A DNA stretch of 64,000 bases. Source: Galaxea fascicularis. Taxonomy: Eukaryota > Cnidaria > Anthozoa > Scleractinia > Euphylliidae. The notes beneath the pieces are model-generated. The model was given only the letters and a program-made list of their open reading frames with translations, was not told the origin of the DNA and did not search any database. The first letter of the stretch is position 1. Every line of letters starts with the position of its first letter. The position numbers were made by a program, and so were the translations under genes. The stretch is taken from assembly GCA_948470475.1 (NCBI GenBank), contig OX419343.1, forward strand, positions 846,163 through 910,162. The letters run 5' to 3'. Below are positions 12,894 through 24,613 of the stretch, piece after piece.

Positions 12894-13926
12894 TGTCCTC
12901 AAGAGACAGAAGCAGAAAAGCCTACCAGCATGTGAAGTGTAACTGTACATGTAATAAGAAAGGCCAGAGTACAAGTAATGTAAATTTGTTTTCTTTCCAG
13001 CCACTATCAGCTGAATCATTTTATGGGTGCCAAATATAAGTTGCACTTCTAGTTCAGTTCATGCTGCAACTAGAATTTTAGAAAATTATTAATTTTTAAT
13101 TGATGTTAAACATTTACTAACAGTGCAGTCAACTCACATTGTTTCTTTTTTCCTGAGTCTAAATAAGAAATACCCATAGACGTCTGAGTGTATAAAGCAC
13201 CTGTATGAAATTTTAGTTTCAGTTTTGATTTTTATGAAAACTCTGCTATCAAACTGAAAGAAAAAGCAATACATTATGCAAATGATACACGGAAGGCACC
13301 AACTTGGAAATTCAAAGAAAAAAAGAAAGACATTAAATTTGATATGGGTTCTTTATGCCATAAGCCTTGGCTTTGATTTATTATCAGTAAATATTACAAA
13401 ATGCAATCATTGCAATTCTTCCAGATTATCAAAGGTGTATACTGTGAAAGCAGTCCATAAATTAAGCATTATTTGATCTCAAAAGAAATAATAAAAATCT
13501 TTAATCATTTTCATGGTGCTAATATTTGTTAATTAAAATAATAATATAAAATTTTCAGGCACCTATCAGCTGATAGTCTCGCAGAAGAAACATTATTGTT
13601 GAATTGATACACAGGGCATCCACATGTTCTTTGATTTGAACTAGCAGTTTTTAGAGGGATCATTAACACTGCATGGAGAGGAGGGCAACAGAGAGAAGCC
13701 CATGGTCAACTACAGAGGAGGGCTGGGGTCATTATATTTCCTGTCCCCCCTTAGTTTTATTCAATTTTTTTATTATTTACAATATTTCTTTTTTTATCAC
13801 CAGACATTCTACTTATTAATAATAAGCATCTCTTCCCAATTCTTTAGACAGGTTTTGCAAAAAAATAGTGAAATTCAGTTCAAATATGGTATCAATCACA
13901 AGTTGTAAGGAGTCATGTCACGTTTG

Positions 13927-13932
13927 AATAAA
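13927..13932 (+). terminator. Candidate polyadenylation signal of the AMPK gamma gene
   Basis: AATAAA followed by a T-rich and then TGTTTG/T-rich downstream element, about 1 kb after the stop codon. This is a sequence match only; other AATAAA words further downstream are alternatives. Confidence 0.4.
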
Positions 13933-15810
13933 GTTTTTCAATTTTTTCTGTAAAAAGTGTTTGTATTTCCTCTATCATGTTATGTCAATGTTTCCTCTGT
14001 CATGTATCATGTTATGTTACTTTTCCAGCACAAAAAATGTGTGGTTCCAAACTTTAAACTTGGTGGGCATAGTTAATGATTTTATATGCCAGTATTATTA
14101 TTACTAAAGGCGAAAGCCTTTCAGAAGAGAAAGACCATCATTCAGTGGATTGAATTATGGTCTTTACTCTAGAGCATGTTTATTGTTTTCACAACAATTC
14201 TGTTTACTGAATCCTAGCATTGGGGAAAATCTTTGAATTCATAATGTACTGTAAGAATTTAACCAAACAAATATCCGTCAACCATATTTTCATAATACTG
14301 TTAGATTACCAAAGAATGCGTGGGTGCCCTGTAGTGTATGGAAAACTGAAAACGTTGTGTTTGCTTAGCCATTAATAATTTTTTTTGGCTAATACTATTA
14401 TATCATATTGTATAATGTGTGCAAGTAAGCATGCCATTTTTGTTCCCGACCAATCAAGAACAGTGTAGAACCAGTCATCATTCATGCATTTTCCTGTGTT
14501 TGATGCAGGTGTAACAGCTAACACTGGACTTTAGAATTGTAACTTTAATTGGTGTGAATGTTTGGTGTCAGCTGTTAACCCCAGTAATGACCAGAATCAA
14601 AATTACTCTGATAGTTTAACAACTAGTTCACACAGTTCATGACAATAAAGCATTGATGACCAAAGACAAAATACCTTGATTTTTTTTACAAAGTCTCCCT
14701 ACTGGTACCACTGGTACCTGCTGGTATATAATATACCAAAAAACATGAGGTGAATATGCATGTGGATATTCGAACTTACAAAGTTATTGTGCTGAATATC
14801 CTGATTGGTCCATTGCATTGTTTTTAATTTGTGCTTCATTTATCACTGTTAACACACATATCATATCATTTGACCATGAAACATTGAGTTTTTGACCTGT
14901 GCTTGCCGTGTTTGCTTTTTACATACACCCTTGTAATTCAAAATATGTCGACTACTAAAACAGAAAAACGCTGTTTCTGCTTCTGTTTGCCTCTACCTCA
15001 ACCCCACGATTGAGTTAGTATTGATATTGTGTGATGAGAGCCATGTCTAAGCATTGAGTGTGTTTTTTTTTTTACATCTGGGGAGATGGATGGGTAACTG
15101 AGTATAGTGTTAAATTCAAGCACCAGCTTAAGTTATCGTGGTTACAAGAAATGCAAATTAATAATTGGGGCAAGCTTCATGTCACAGCCTGTCATGCAGC
15201 AATGCCAACTGGTCAAATAAATTTCAAATGTTTGTCAATTTTTTTCTGTAACAAATCTTGTTCCCCAACCCAACTAGAACAGTAAACTCATGCTTTTGTT
15301 TCAACGAGGAAATAATATTCTAAGGATAATAATACTGGACGTAACATTTTTCACATAGTTTGGTAACTATTTTTACACCTCTAATAAAAAATTGTATTGT
15401 GGAAAGGATATTTTGCTTTCTGTGACTCAAGGTTAGTTGGTTCATATATATTTCTATGGTTTGGTTGGTGCTTTTGAAAACAGTTCTTGAAGAAACAATA
15501 AGGTTTATTTCTGTAATGTAGGTGGTAAATTTTGTTTGTTACAAGACATGGTTTTCAAAGTGGGATCTGTAATGGAGATTTGTATTTTCTTTGAAAATAA
15601 ACATGTTTGTCTCCAGGACTGTGTAATTTGGTGAGAGAGTTCATTATATTAGCCACCTACACAGACCTTCTTTTGGCTTATCATGCAATCCTTGGGGTCT
15701 GTTGGAGACTATCATTATAATTATTAATATTTGTGGACAGTGAGCATTCCTTGGTGGAGATTGGGATGGTTACTTTCATGCAAAAGTGAGAGGGTGCCCT
15801 GTGCCAATTG

Positions 15811-15878
15811 AGCAGTCCAAATACCATGCTGATGAGGCCTAACAAGGCCAAAACAGCTGTCCATGGCTGCTAATGCTC
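15811..15878 (+). ncRNA. Degenerate hammerhead-ribozyme-like sequence
   Basis: Contains the hammerhead core CTGATGA, a stem II GGCC-TAACAA-GGCC, a short stem III CAGC/GCTG and closing GAGCA/TGCTC (stem I). Where an active ribozyme has GAAA this copy has AAAA, and the base expected to be U before the cleavage site is C. It therefore looks like an inactivated copy, probably from a retroelement. Confidence 0.45.
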
Positions 15879-16148
15879 AGGCTCAAACTTTATTGGTATG
15901 GATTTAAGGGGTATACTGCCCTATGTGTAGCTTTCAGCTTACCTAGTGACAAATTTGTAAAGTATTCCTGCGACATCCCACAAGCTAAGTAATGGCTTGC
16001 ATGGCAGATTTTCAAAGGGGAGGGGAAAATGGGGAAAACAGAAGTGTGACCTTGGCATTCTTGCTTGTCTAAATTCTCTTCTCCAATTCCGTATGCCTGT
16101 CATGCAGGCTAATTAAGCAAAAAAACAACCTTAAATAGAAAATAGAGA

Positions 16149-16210
16149 TGTTGGTTGGTTCAGTGGGTAGAGAACTGTATTGAGCAGGTGTTCAGGGTTC
16201 AATCCAAGAG
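16149..16210 (+). mobile_element. Decayed tRNA-like SINE head
   Basis: GGTTCAGTGGGTAGAGAAC resembles a Pol III A box with tRNA D arm, and GGGTTCAATCC a B box, at the usual distance. The rest of a tRNA fold is lost. It directly precedes the tandem repeat that starts at about 16211 and may be its head. Confidence 0.4.
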
Positions 16211-16308
16211 TAAATAAGTATGATGATGAGGGAGAAATGCCACAAGAGCTACATCTGATCCATCCTCAGTGAATTTGGGACAGATAGAATGGGCACCCCT
16301 GGGTCCCA

Positions 16309-16341
<33 letters not shown>

Positions 16342-16522
16342 AATAATAATAATAATAATAATAATAACAGCTTATATAGCAGAGTTCCCAAAGTTCACAG
16401 AACTTTACAATAAAGCTTTACAGGAAAGAGAACACCATGACACATGAATTAATCAATTACATTTATAAATAAGTAAATAAATGAGTAAATAAGTATGATG
16501 ATGATGATAAAATGCCACAAGA

Positions 16523-17168
16523 CATGGTTCATACAGGTGAAAAGAGCTTTTATTCAAGGACTTTTCCAGGACTTTTCCAGGACTTTATCACAAAATTCAA
16601 GGAGTCCAACCGATCACAGCATTTGCATAATGCCTTTTCGCTGTCACCTTTGAACGCAGTCACCCAACCCTCGTAGAGGGAATTACGTTCCCAGTGCCGA
16701 TTAAATATATGCAGTTTCTTCTTTGACCTTTTGAATTCATTTGATAATAAGATGAAGAGCGCGAAAGTTGAAGAAATTTCACTCTTCTTCGAGCGATGCG
16801 TCAAGCTACATTTCCCTTGTGGTTTTGTTTGCTTGGAGGGGGGCTTCACAATGCACTTGGGAAACCCGATTGGAAGGCGCGGTTACTTAGATCTTTTGAA
16901 TAAGAAACACCAAATTGTCCTGATATAAAAGCCTTGTCTTTTTTGAGACTTCAAAAGCGTTTCTCGGGTGATGTGATACAATCTTTTTCATCTTTTGATG
17001 TGAAAATGAACGTATTTTGCTTTAGTCTCAAGTATTCAAGGACTTCTTCATAACATTCAAGCACTGCACCTACAAATTCAAGGAGTTTTCAAGGACAAAA
17101 TCATTTTCAAGGAGTTTTCAAGGACCAAGCAGTTTTTCAAGGAGTTTTCCAGGCCCGTGCGAACCATG
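16523..17168. mobile_element. 646-bp DNA-transposon remnant with CAAGA target duplication
   Basis: Begins CATGGTTCATACAGG and ends CCCGTGCGAACCATG, an imperfect inverted pair. CAAGA occurs on both flanks (16518-16522 and 17169-17173), while the neighbouring repeat unit has a single CAAGA at the same site (16243-16247), giving an internal empty site. Several copies of 'TTCAAGGA(C/G)TTTTC' words stand near both ends. Confidence 0.75.
16550..16849 (-). pseudogene. Transposase zinc-finger fragment inside the 646-bp element
   Basis: Open for 99 codons. The segment HIFNRHWERNSLYEGWVTAF followed by KGDSEKALCKCC resembles the N-terminal CxxC-type (BED/TTF-like) finger seen in many hAT-like transposase ORFs, where a Trp-rich stretch leads to 'GDxxKAxCxxC'. 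Only the finger half is left. The assignment rests on motif resemblance from memory. Confidence 0.4.
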
Positions 17169-18176
17169 CAAGAGCTACATCTGATCCACCATCAGTGAAT
17201 TAGGGACAGATAGAATGGGCACCCCTGGGTCCCATGTGATGATGATAAATTTAATAATAATAGCGGAGTTCCCAAAGTTCACAGAACACCACGACACATG
17301 AATTAATCAATTTCATTTATTTTTTCCAATTCAGATTTTACCCTGAAGGAGCTTTGGCCAACATGTAGTTATCTTCTATCTAGGAGAAAGACATTTAGTA
17401 AATCTTCATATGAAAGCCTCTTGAGAGTGTTCTTTGTTTTAGGACTCCTTTCCAAATTTACATTTAATAACAGTTGCATCAGTCCTTTCACATTACATGT
17501 TAAGACCTACACTGTAAACACAGTGTAAGGGAGAAATAAATATAGCAAAAATATTGTCTAGCAATTACTATTATTAACAAATTTTGCAAATAACAAAATA
17601 ATTAAAAATGGCATTATCAAACAGTACTTCATACAGTTTTGGTGTCTTTGTAGCAAAATTAAGTTACTTTCAAATGATCATTAACAGCTTTTTATGGAAA
17701 AAAATTGTGAGGCCAACAGCTCCACGATGAAAATGCAGTCCCAGAAAATATCCCTATCCACCCATGAAAGGGAACAGAGTCTTAAAAGCCAAAGGCCGAA
17801 TGCCCAAAAGTTCCACGAAGTATGTAATTTTCTGGGAGGACAGAGTGAACACATACATCACCAAGGGCTGGAAGGTCTTATTGATAAGCAGCATTTTCAT
17901 GTATTCTTCTAATTTTAAATATATATATTTCAATCCTTCAGTCTAGCCTAGCCCATAGTTCTGAAAATATTTGCAAAAAAACTGAAAAAGGCAGAAGCTT
18001 GCATAGCAGCCAGGTCTTAGACATTAAAAAAGAATGCATGCTAACTAACAGCTATGAAATAATATACTCTGTGGTCTTATTACAAAATATATATATTTAA
18101 TTATATAAATCTCCTAAAATAGGATACATCACATCAAAGTCCACAAATTTGTTTCATGTCAAATAGTTCCGGTTCT

Positions 18177-21100
18177 TTAGTTGTAAAAAAAATGCCATTT
18201 TTGAGAAGCACTGTAATCACAAATTGCCATCATCACAGAACTTTCTCCGGAGGCAGCCATGCACAGGCCAGATGCCCTGTGGTACATCTGTAAAGTCTTC
18301 TGAAAAGGAAACCCAAAACAGCTGATCTTGTAATTTTCTCAGTCAAAATCCTAGTCCAATGACACCAGGGGTCCTTACCATTTACACAGAAAACCAGGAA
18401 ATTCTGGTTGGAAAATCAAAATTAATGGTACATACCATTCCATGTGGAACGTTTCAGAAATTATGGGCCATTAGCGTAATCAATTAATGCAATTTTTTTT
18501 AATTGTTGAGCCTTCCAACTGATATGAGTACATTTTGTGATTTATCCATTTTGTATTTGGACAAGCGACACCCGGGTGAATTGTGTAAATCCCCAGGATT
18601 TGTACAATCCTAAACACATCAGCTTTCTAGCCTGCATGCAGACATCTCCTATTTCCTTTGTTGCAAGTACAGAAAAAAGGAGTACAACAAAGGGAATACA
18701 TGTCTGCATGTGGGGGTGGGGTGAGTGAACCAAACAACCTGTGGGGAGGGGGGGAGATGTGGATATTATTTCTGGAACAACACAATAGCATAATGCAACA
18801 CAGCAAAATCTCTCCTACCTTCTCGTCACAGGTCTTTTTTTCCTGTGTCCTGGCAATTCCCTCCCAACCCCCTCCTTCCCCTTCCACATACCACATTCAC
18901 TCACTTTACAAAAGCACTAAACAATCAAAATATAATAATATGAGATCCACACAGCAGAAACAGAATAGCACACCTTATTATGATACCACTCCTGAGTCCC
19001 TCCCTGGTTGTGACACTTCATCACTCTCAGCACCTCATTTTTTTTCACCTCCACACACAAGAGGCTGTCAATCTTCAACTCATTGTCTTCATTTAGAGCC
19101 CAGAACTGAATTTAAAAAGTTGTTAAAACAAATCAGTTTCAAGAGAAAAGGTCCTTGATTCTCTTTCTGTAAGCAGTATCAATGCCTGGTGTCTGTTGAT
19201 TCAAATATCATCACCTCAACAGATTTTACAGGTAATAACTGGAACTGGTGAATACTTTAGTGTACATGCATTGTTCACAAATAGTTTGTAAGGGAGGACT
19301 TGAATAGGTCATTTTGGAGTTGTGCGGGGAACTGGAGTGAGTTTCAAATTTTAAGTAATTGATAAATTGACACCATCACCTGAAGGATAACATTGAGATT
19401 GGTCATTTGACCAAGTTTGATTCTTTTAGGTTGAACAGAGACCAAGTTGTGGGCCTTGAAACATAGCTCAAAATCCATACAAATGTCTCTGATTTTGAGG
19501 CTGCATCCCCCAAACCCTTATAAACTCTTTAAAATATTATTCAGTTTTCTGAAACTGTAAAATCTCATCATCCAGCTACTATTTGGAAATAACTGAGGTG
19601 AAAATCAATGTTTGCCAATTTTTAAGAATGTCAGAGATATTGTAAAAAAAAAAAACCACCCACATGCACACACAGAGTATGTATGGTTTTGGGGGGATGC
19701 TGTCACAAACTTAGAGACATTTGTATGGATAAATTGGCTTCAAGCACTAACCACAAATACACCTCATACACAAGACCATGAAGATATGTTCCCTTCTCTT
19801 TGTGATCAGTGTGGGTTCTTTATCATCCCATAGAGTTCTTTGGTCCTGATCACAAAAATGCAAGTGTTCTATGGCAAATAACAGCTGCCCAGTTGCTGAA
19901 TATGTTTTACATACATCCCATATTGCTGGATATAGTTAACATTTCCAGAACTTTTTCAGTTATGGCTTAACTTTCAAGTGTCAAACTCTCACATCAGAGT
20001 TAATCATTAATTTAACCAACCTTTGCATTTGTCTCAGTACAGTCATGTAGCACAACAACAGCTTTCTTTTCAGCAGCATCACCAGGAGTGTCCAGACACA
20101 GGGAGGTGCCCAAATTCTGAAGCTGTTAAGTAGAGAAAGAAATACAGCTGTAACCACTGAATAATCCCACACAAAGGCCTTGCGTCTTCATGTCACTCAG
20201 TGAGATCATATAAAGTACTTTGACCATTCACTTATCAAATAGGAATTGCATCTTAAAAAGGTTTCATTGGTTTTAGATTATTTCAATAGAAAAAGAACAA
20301 GATAAATTTTGATTAACAGTTTTTACTGCATGGGAGGTTTGTGACCAATAAATTATAACACAAGCCTTTATGTGAAACTTTACCTGCAGTAATCAAAATT
20401 AAACATTGTGAGGCATACATTGTAAAAATAAGAAAAAATTGCTTTGTTGGTCTACAAGTGATCAAGTATTTGTGAATTCACTTATTAAGTTGTTCTGTCT
20501 GGTCTACAGTTGCCTTGTTTGACTGAAAACTACTTTTTCCTTTTTTTAAGGGTTTGAAGCAAGAAGGTCATCTATGAACTTAACAGTATTCTGACTTACA
20601 TTTCCCTTCTCCATGATGCTAATGCTTTTCTGTGATGGGCGCTGCCACCCTGTGCCCACATCCACTCCACCACCTTCAGGAAGCTGCAGTTCAGGATAAA
20701 CATTTTCCACATACCATTTAAAAGTCTTGCAGTTCAACCTCTTTCTTAATTCCACCCTAGAACTCACATCCCCAAATGAACTTCCAACCAAATCTTTCTT
20801 GATTTGGTAGAAATACTTTTTGTAGTCGTCGAGCCAAACTTCTGCAACCCTCATGGAGTTGTAAGAAATTGTGTCTCCTTGTGAATCAGATCCATAAGGA
20901 CGCCATTTACGAAAAAGATGTCCCACTCTAGAGCAAGGAATGATCTCTAATGTTCCTCCACACATCCAAATCTAAAAGAAACAAAGCAAAATGTACATAT
21001 AAATAATGATTGATTGATTGACTGACTGATTGATTGGGAGCACTTAGTACTTATAAAACACTGAAACCAAAGGGACCTGTAGCATGGATTTGATTTAGGA

Positions 21101-21477
21101 AAATATAGCTTACAACAACACAACACAATAACAACACTGTCTTAAAGAGACAGTAAATACTATATTCCATTATAAAATAACTAAGATAGTACGCGAGCTC
21201 GGATTGACCGAGAAGCGTGTTTGTATGAGAGTATGTAAACATGGTTGTGAATTCAACTTGTTTGGCTTTCCGTGCACTAATCACGCAAGCATGAATTTGA
21301 AAAAGGTTTTGAGTTGAAAAACTCGACAAGTTTACTTTATTTACCCATTTCCTCGTCGGTTGAAACTTGGAAAATCTTTAGAAACATGCTGTGTCAATAT
21401 TTTCTGTGTCACTCAAGGGGTTGGGAGAATTCTCGACAGTTATGCAAACCCTCGACTTCGTCTCGGGTTTGCATAAC

Positions 21478-21522
<45 letters not shown>

Positions 21523-24500
21523 CAAACACAGAAAAACGTTTTCTATTGCTTAAATATTACTTACCCTAAATGATATCTCTAGGTTCTCTCCACCCCATAT
21601 GTTCATTCCTGCATCATACTGACCAAGTTGGTAAAAGTAACTGCTATCAATGGCAAACAACCCCCCTGCCATGGTTGGTGATCTGCTCAAAAAATTACAC
21701 AATGAATTCAGTGGTTACTCCAATTTCAATTTTGTGGGCATATACTAAGCATTGTGTGGTTCCAGAAAAATCCATACCCCATAGAAGTGTTTCTTGTTTA
21801 CACCCACCCCACCCCTATGGAAATTCCAATTTAGCTCCAAACTTCTCTTTAAAAATTTTTCTTTTGCCACCCCCTCCCCCTTGGAATTTCCATTGACCTT
21901 CTGTGGGGGATGTATTGGATATTTTCTGGAACTGGACATTCTTTAGTTTCCAACTCCACCATCTTCCATCTTAAGCGTTTTGTATGCAACATGTATTCTG
22001 GATAAACATAGACTACAGCTTAAGGTGGCTTACCACAGTTTTTCTGCTATGCGTGATTATACCTGGCTTGCGCGTGCTTGGAGTCGCATAAGCATCACAC
22101 ATGAGCTCAAGTCACTCAAGTTGATGGAGGAAAACCCCATGCACAAAAATGAAAAAAGAAATGTGTCATGCAAAAATCCCAAATACTGAAAATAAATCAC
22201 ATTCACTATGATGTCACTACCTTCCACAGGACTTAAGTGTAGTCAGTGCAATAAACAAAGCCATATTTTTACTCAAAACACAAGGTTGTGGTGTGGAGAG
22301 AGCATATGTGCACCTGTAGAAGTTTGGTTTCTCTGACAAACACGTGTCGCGGAAATGCTGTTCTAAATGCAAGTTGCATGAAACCAGAAAAACTCATTTT
22401 CCTCACATAAATTCCTAAAACTAGCCGTACAACCTACCGGTTTGTCCAAATTTTGGTATCTGCCAAAATACACCAAAATGGAGTTGTAGAATTCTTTTAA
22501 AAAAAAGTCTGTCAGACAGAGTTTTTATTATTTATTTTAACAATAGAGAAAATTCAACATTTTCACCCATTGCAAACATTGCCTGACAGGTTTTTCATGT
22601 TCCTCTCTCTAAATGTCTCTTTTTATCCACATTTCAAATCCTGAAATTTTTAGGTGGGGTCTTACAGCTTGATTTTGAGAAAAACACCTCTGATCAGTCT
22701 ATTTTAGACCCCACCCCGTATTGCGTCTTGGACATCCCATAATACATATCTGGCCACAGATGCAATGTTTTATTTTTGCTCCCAGGTGTTTCCTTGGTCA
22801 GTTGAAGCGACTCTAGCTAGCGTGTAATGCTTACTGAACTTCAAGTGTGCGCAAGCCGCTGTAGCAGAAAAAAAACTGTAGTAAGCCACCTTAAATGTAA
22901 AAGTTGGAAATTAAATACTTTTACAGTACCTTATAGGCTGGGTTAAGTCATCATTTTGGGCACGCAAGTGATCTGGTACTGGCTCCCATGAAAAATGCAG
23001 GCCCCAGTTAAATCCCCCTCGTACAAGTGGTGATGACTGGTAATCAAATGTGTCAGAGCTGATTATATCAATCACTGGACAAACAACTGTTGTGGGATTA
23101 TGTTTGATTCTTTCCAGAAGTGGCGGCAACCAGTCTTCATTCACCTCACAGTGGCTGTCCAGAAACATCAGTACTTCACCAGTGGCATGCTTGGCTCCTA
23201 TCATTCTCGCTCTTATAAGGCCTTCACGCTTTCCCGCTCTAACTAGCTTTATTTTAGGGAATTGAGCTGTATAATTTTGAAGTTTGTCTTTTAATTCCTC
23301 AAATGTGCTGTCATCATCAACTAGAATAATTTCATGTATTAAGTTCTCTGCTGTCCTGTTTAAAATGCTGTGTATAGTTCTCAGAAGTGTAGACCATGCC
23401 TCATTGTGAAAGCAAATTATAACACTGGCTGTTGGTAAGTTTGAAGGGTGTCTTTTCTTTTGGCATCTAGAAACCAAAACATCCATTCAGAAACAATGTT
23501 TAATCACAGTCTAGTTTGATTGGATCTTGTGTACTTAAGACATCTGTTGGGCAATATATTGGCCAACATGTCAATTGGCAATCCACCAACATGCTAGCCA
23601 ACACGCAGCCAATATGTTGATCTACTCTAGGCTGATATGTTGATTGATATTGGCCAATATGTTGGTCAGCATAGATGTTGGGCGATAGCCACCAACCCTT
23701 GGCTGATACTCTTCGGACACTTGGTTGACTCAAATTGCTGTTATTTGTGTTTGCAAACACCACTGGTCTATATAATGTGTGAAAGACTTCTCTTATTTTT
23801 TTTTCTTTGTTACCACTTTTACTGTCTAAGTGGTGCAATTGATGAGGGCCCATGAATGGTAATTCCAACAGGTAGCGAGTTTGAAATCCTACCAATATGA
23901 AACAGACTTGCCTTCTTATGTTCTACAAATCCAAAGTAATTTGGGCAAGCAAGAACTGGAGGTTTACTTTAGGAGCAGATGACAAGCACAACAACAAAAC
24001 AAACTACTTGAAAAGAAGCGCCTTGTTGCAAAGACTACAGTTGTGTAACACAATCTTTACAGAGAAGATCATTCCCACCTTCCTGTCCCTCCACTAACGC
24101 CCACGTGATCTTAATAAAACACCCATGTGCATTTACATTACGAAACCGAAGTTAGAAAATAGAATGGTCTTCCACATTTCCATTGTCATTGTGATCACTC
24201 TCTCAATCAATCAAAGCATACTTAGCAGTAATAAAGATTCAATAAGCTTACTGAAGTACTTACTGTACGTGCCGCGTGTCTGGTATTTCACGATGGAATC
24301 CCAGCCTGTTGCTTATCAGTTCATTGAAGGCATGCTTCCCATATCCTTCTTCCTTAATCCTTTTGTCCTCACTGTTTCTAATCATACCCAACGTGCTTAT
24401 ATCTTTTTCCTGTGTTATTTTTCCCATTTCTTTCTCAAAATCATCCGAGGGACTGTCGTTTTGAAGATGTCGTCCATGGCCTCTTGTAACATACTTGCTG

Positions 24501-24613
24501 TCGGTACCAATGTACATAAAGGACATAACGTTGAACAGAACCCAAAACGACAGCGACAAACATGTACACAGCAAAACATACCGCGTTGGTAACTTCAAAC
24601 CCATGATGTACAT
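18177..24613 (-). CDS. GALNT11: Polypeptide N-acetylgalactosaminyltransferase, GALNT11-like
   Basis: Golgi type II membrane enzyme that starts mucin-type O-glycosylation by moving GalNAc from UDP-GalNAc to Ser/Thr. Exons in transcription order: 24264-24613, 22930-23466, 21565-21682, 20600-20971, 20021-20122, 18974-19105, 18177-18299; all junction phases agree and give 577 aa and a stop. Residues ~12-34 form the signal anchor, then a stem. The catalytic domain has PDTRHVQC, the DSH metal motif (~220-222), [27 protein letters not shown] (~325-331), the metal-binding His of RVGHLFR (~353) and VWLDDYK. A C-terminal ricin-type lectin domain has three repeats: CLD kept in the first, QEW in the second, QKW in the third. 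The ending [14 protein letters not shown] closely parallels vertebrate GALNT11. ATG at 24613 or 24604 could start; both are in frame. Confidence 0.95.
21417..21499. repeat. Foldback hairpin, two 35-nt arms
   Basis: GGGGTTGGGAGAATTC opens the left arm and GAATTCTCCCAACCCC closes the right; the arms (21417-21451 and 21465-21499) differ at two positions and enclose a 13-nt loop. Weaker inverted similarity continues outward (TTTTCTGTGT/ACACAGAAAA). It sits in GALNT intron 3, 66 bp past the donor, and would form a stable hairpin in the pre-mRNA. Confidence 0.85.
21753..21940. mobile_element. Short inverted-repeat element in GALNT intron 2
   Basis: Left end TGGTTCCAGAAAAATCCATA mirrors TATTGGATATTTTCTGGAAC at the right. 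The interior is C/T-rich with no coding capacity. A related start (GCAGTCCCAGAAAATATCC) is seen at about 17733 downstream of the gene. Confidence 0.6.
22024..22890. mobile_element. 867-bp element with inverted ends and TTAA target sites
   Basis: Left end GGTGGCTTACCACAGTTTTT and right end GTAGTAAGCCACC are inverted copies, each bordered by TTAA (22020-22023 and 22891-22894). TTAA duplication is typical of piggyBac and Kolobok insertions. No transposase is encoded. It lies in GALNT intron 2 with its right edge 36 bp from the donor of exon 2. Confidence 0.75.
23520..23720. repeat. Degenerate array of 'TTGGCCAACATGTTGG'-like words
   Basis: Words such as TATTGGCCAACATG, CCACCAACATGCTAGCCAAC and TATTGGCCAATATGTTGGTC follow one another with variable spacing in GALNT intron 1. 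It is a decayed minisatellite; the open frame on the minus strand (repeating QHIG-type peptides) is a by-product. Confidence 0.6.

Larger units (their letters stand above)
12894..16140 (+). other. AMPK gamma 3' UTR and following non-coding DNA
   Basis: After the TGA stop the sequence is AT-rich and non-coding. The first plausible polyadenylation signal in good context is at 13927; other AATAAA-like words occur further on. No second gene was found. Apart from the hammerhead-like segment near 15811 nothing in this stretch was recognised. Confidence 0.55.
16211..17325 (+). repeat. Tandemly duplicated ~274-bp repeat, second copy split by an insertion
   Basis: Unit 1 starts at 16211 (TAAATAAGTATGATGATGAG) and unit 2 at about 16485 with the same words. 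Both contain GGGCACCCCTGGGTCCCAT, an ATG/ATA microsatellite and AGTTCCCAAAGTTCACAGAA in the same order. Unit 2 is interrupted at 16522/17169 by the element described separately. The GAT/AAT microsatellite of unit 1 spans about 16313-16366. Confidence 0.8.

Noticed and set aside
18658..19158. 166-codon open frame on the plus strand
   Set aside because: It overlaps the opposite-strand lectin-domain exon of GALNT (18974-19105) and is low-complexity elsewhere; no start, splice or homology support.
19612..19833. Candidate additional GALNT exon on the minus strand
   Set aside because: No lectin motif in any frame, and exons 5 and 6 already join in phase with continuous lectin homology.
23500..23895. 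131-codon minus-strand open frame in GALNT intron 1
   Set aside because: The peptide repeats (QHIG type) reflect a decayed DNA minisatellite, and the flanking exons join without it.
24125..24592. 155-codon plus-strand open frame
   Set aside because: It is the antisense of GALNT exon 1, which has a clear signal anchor and PDTRH motif on the minus strand.
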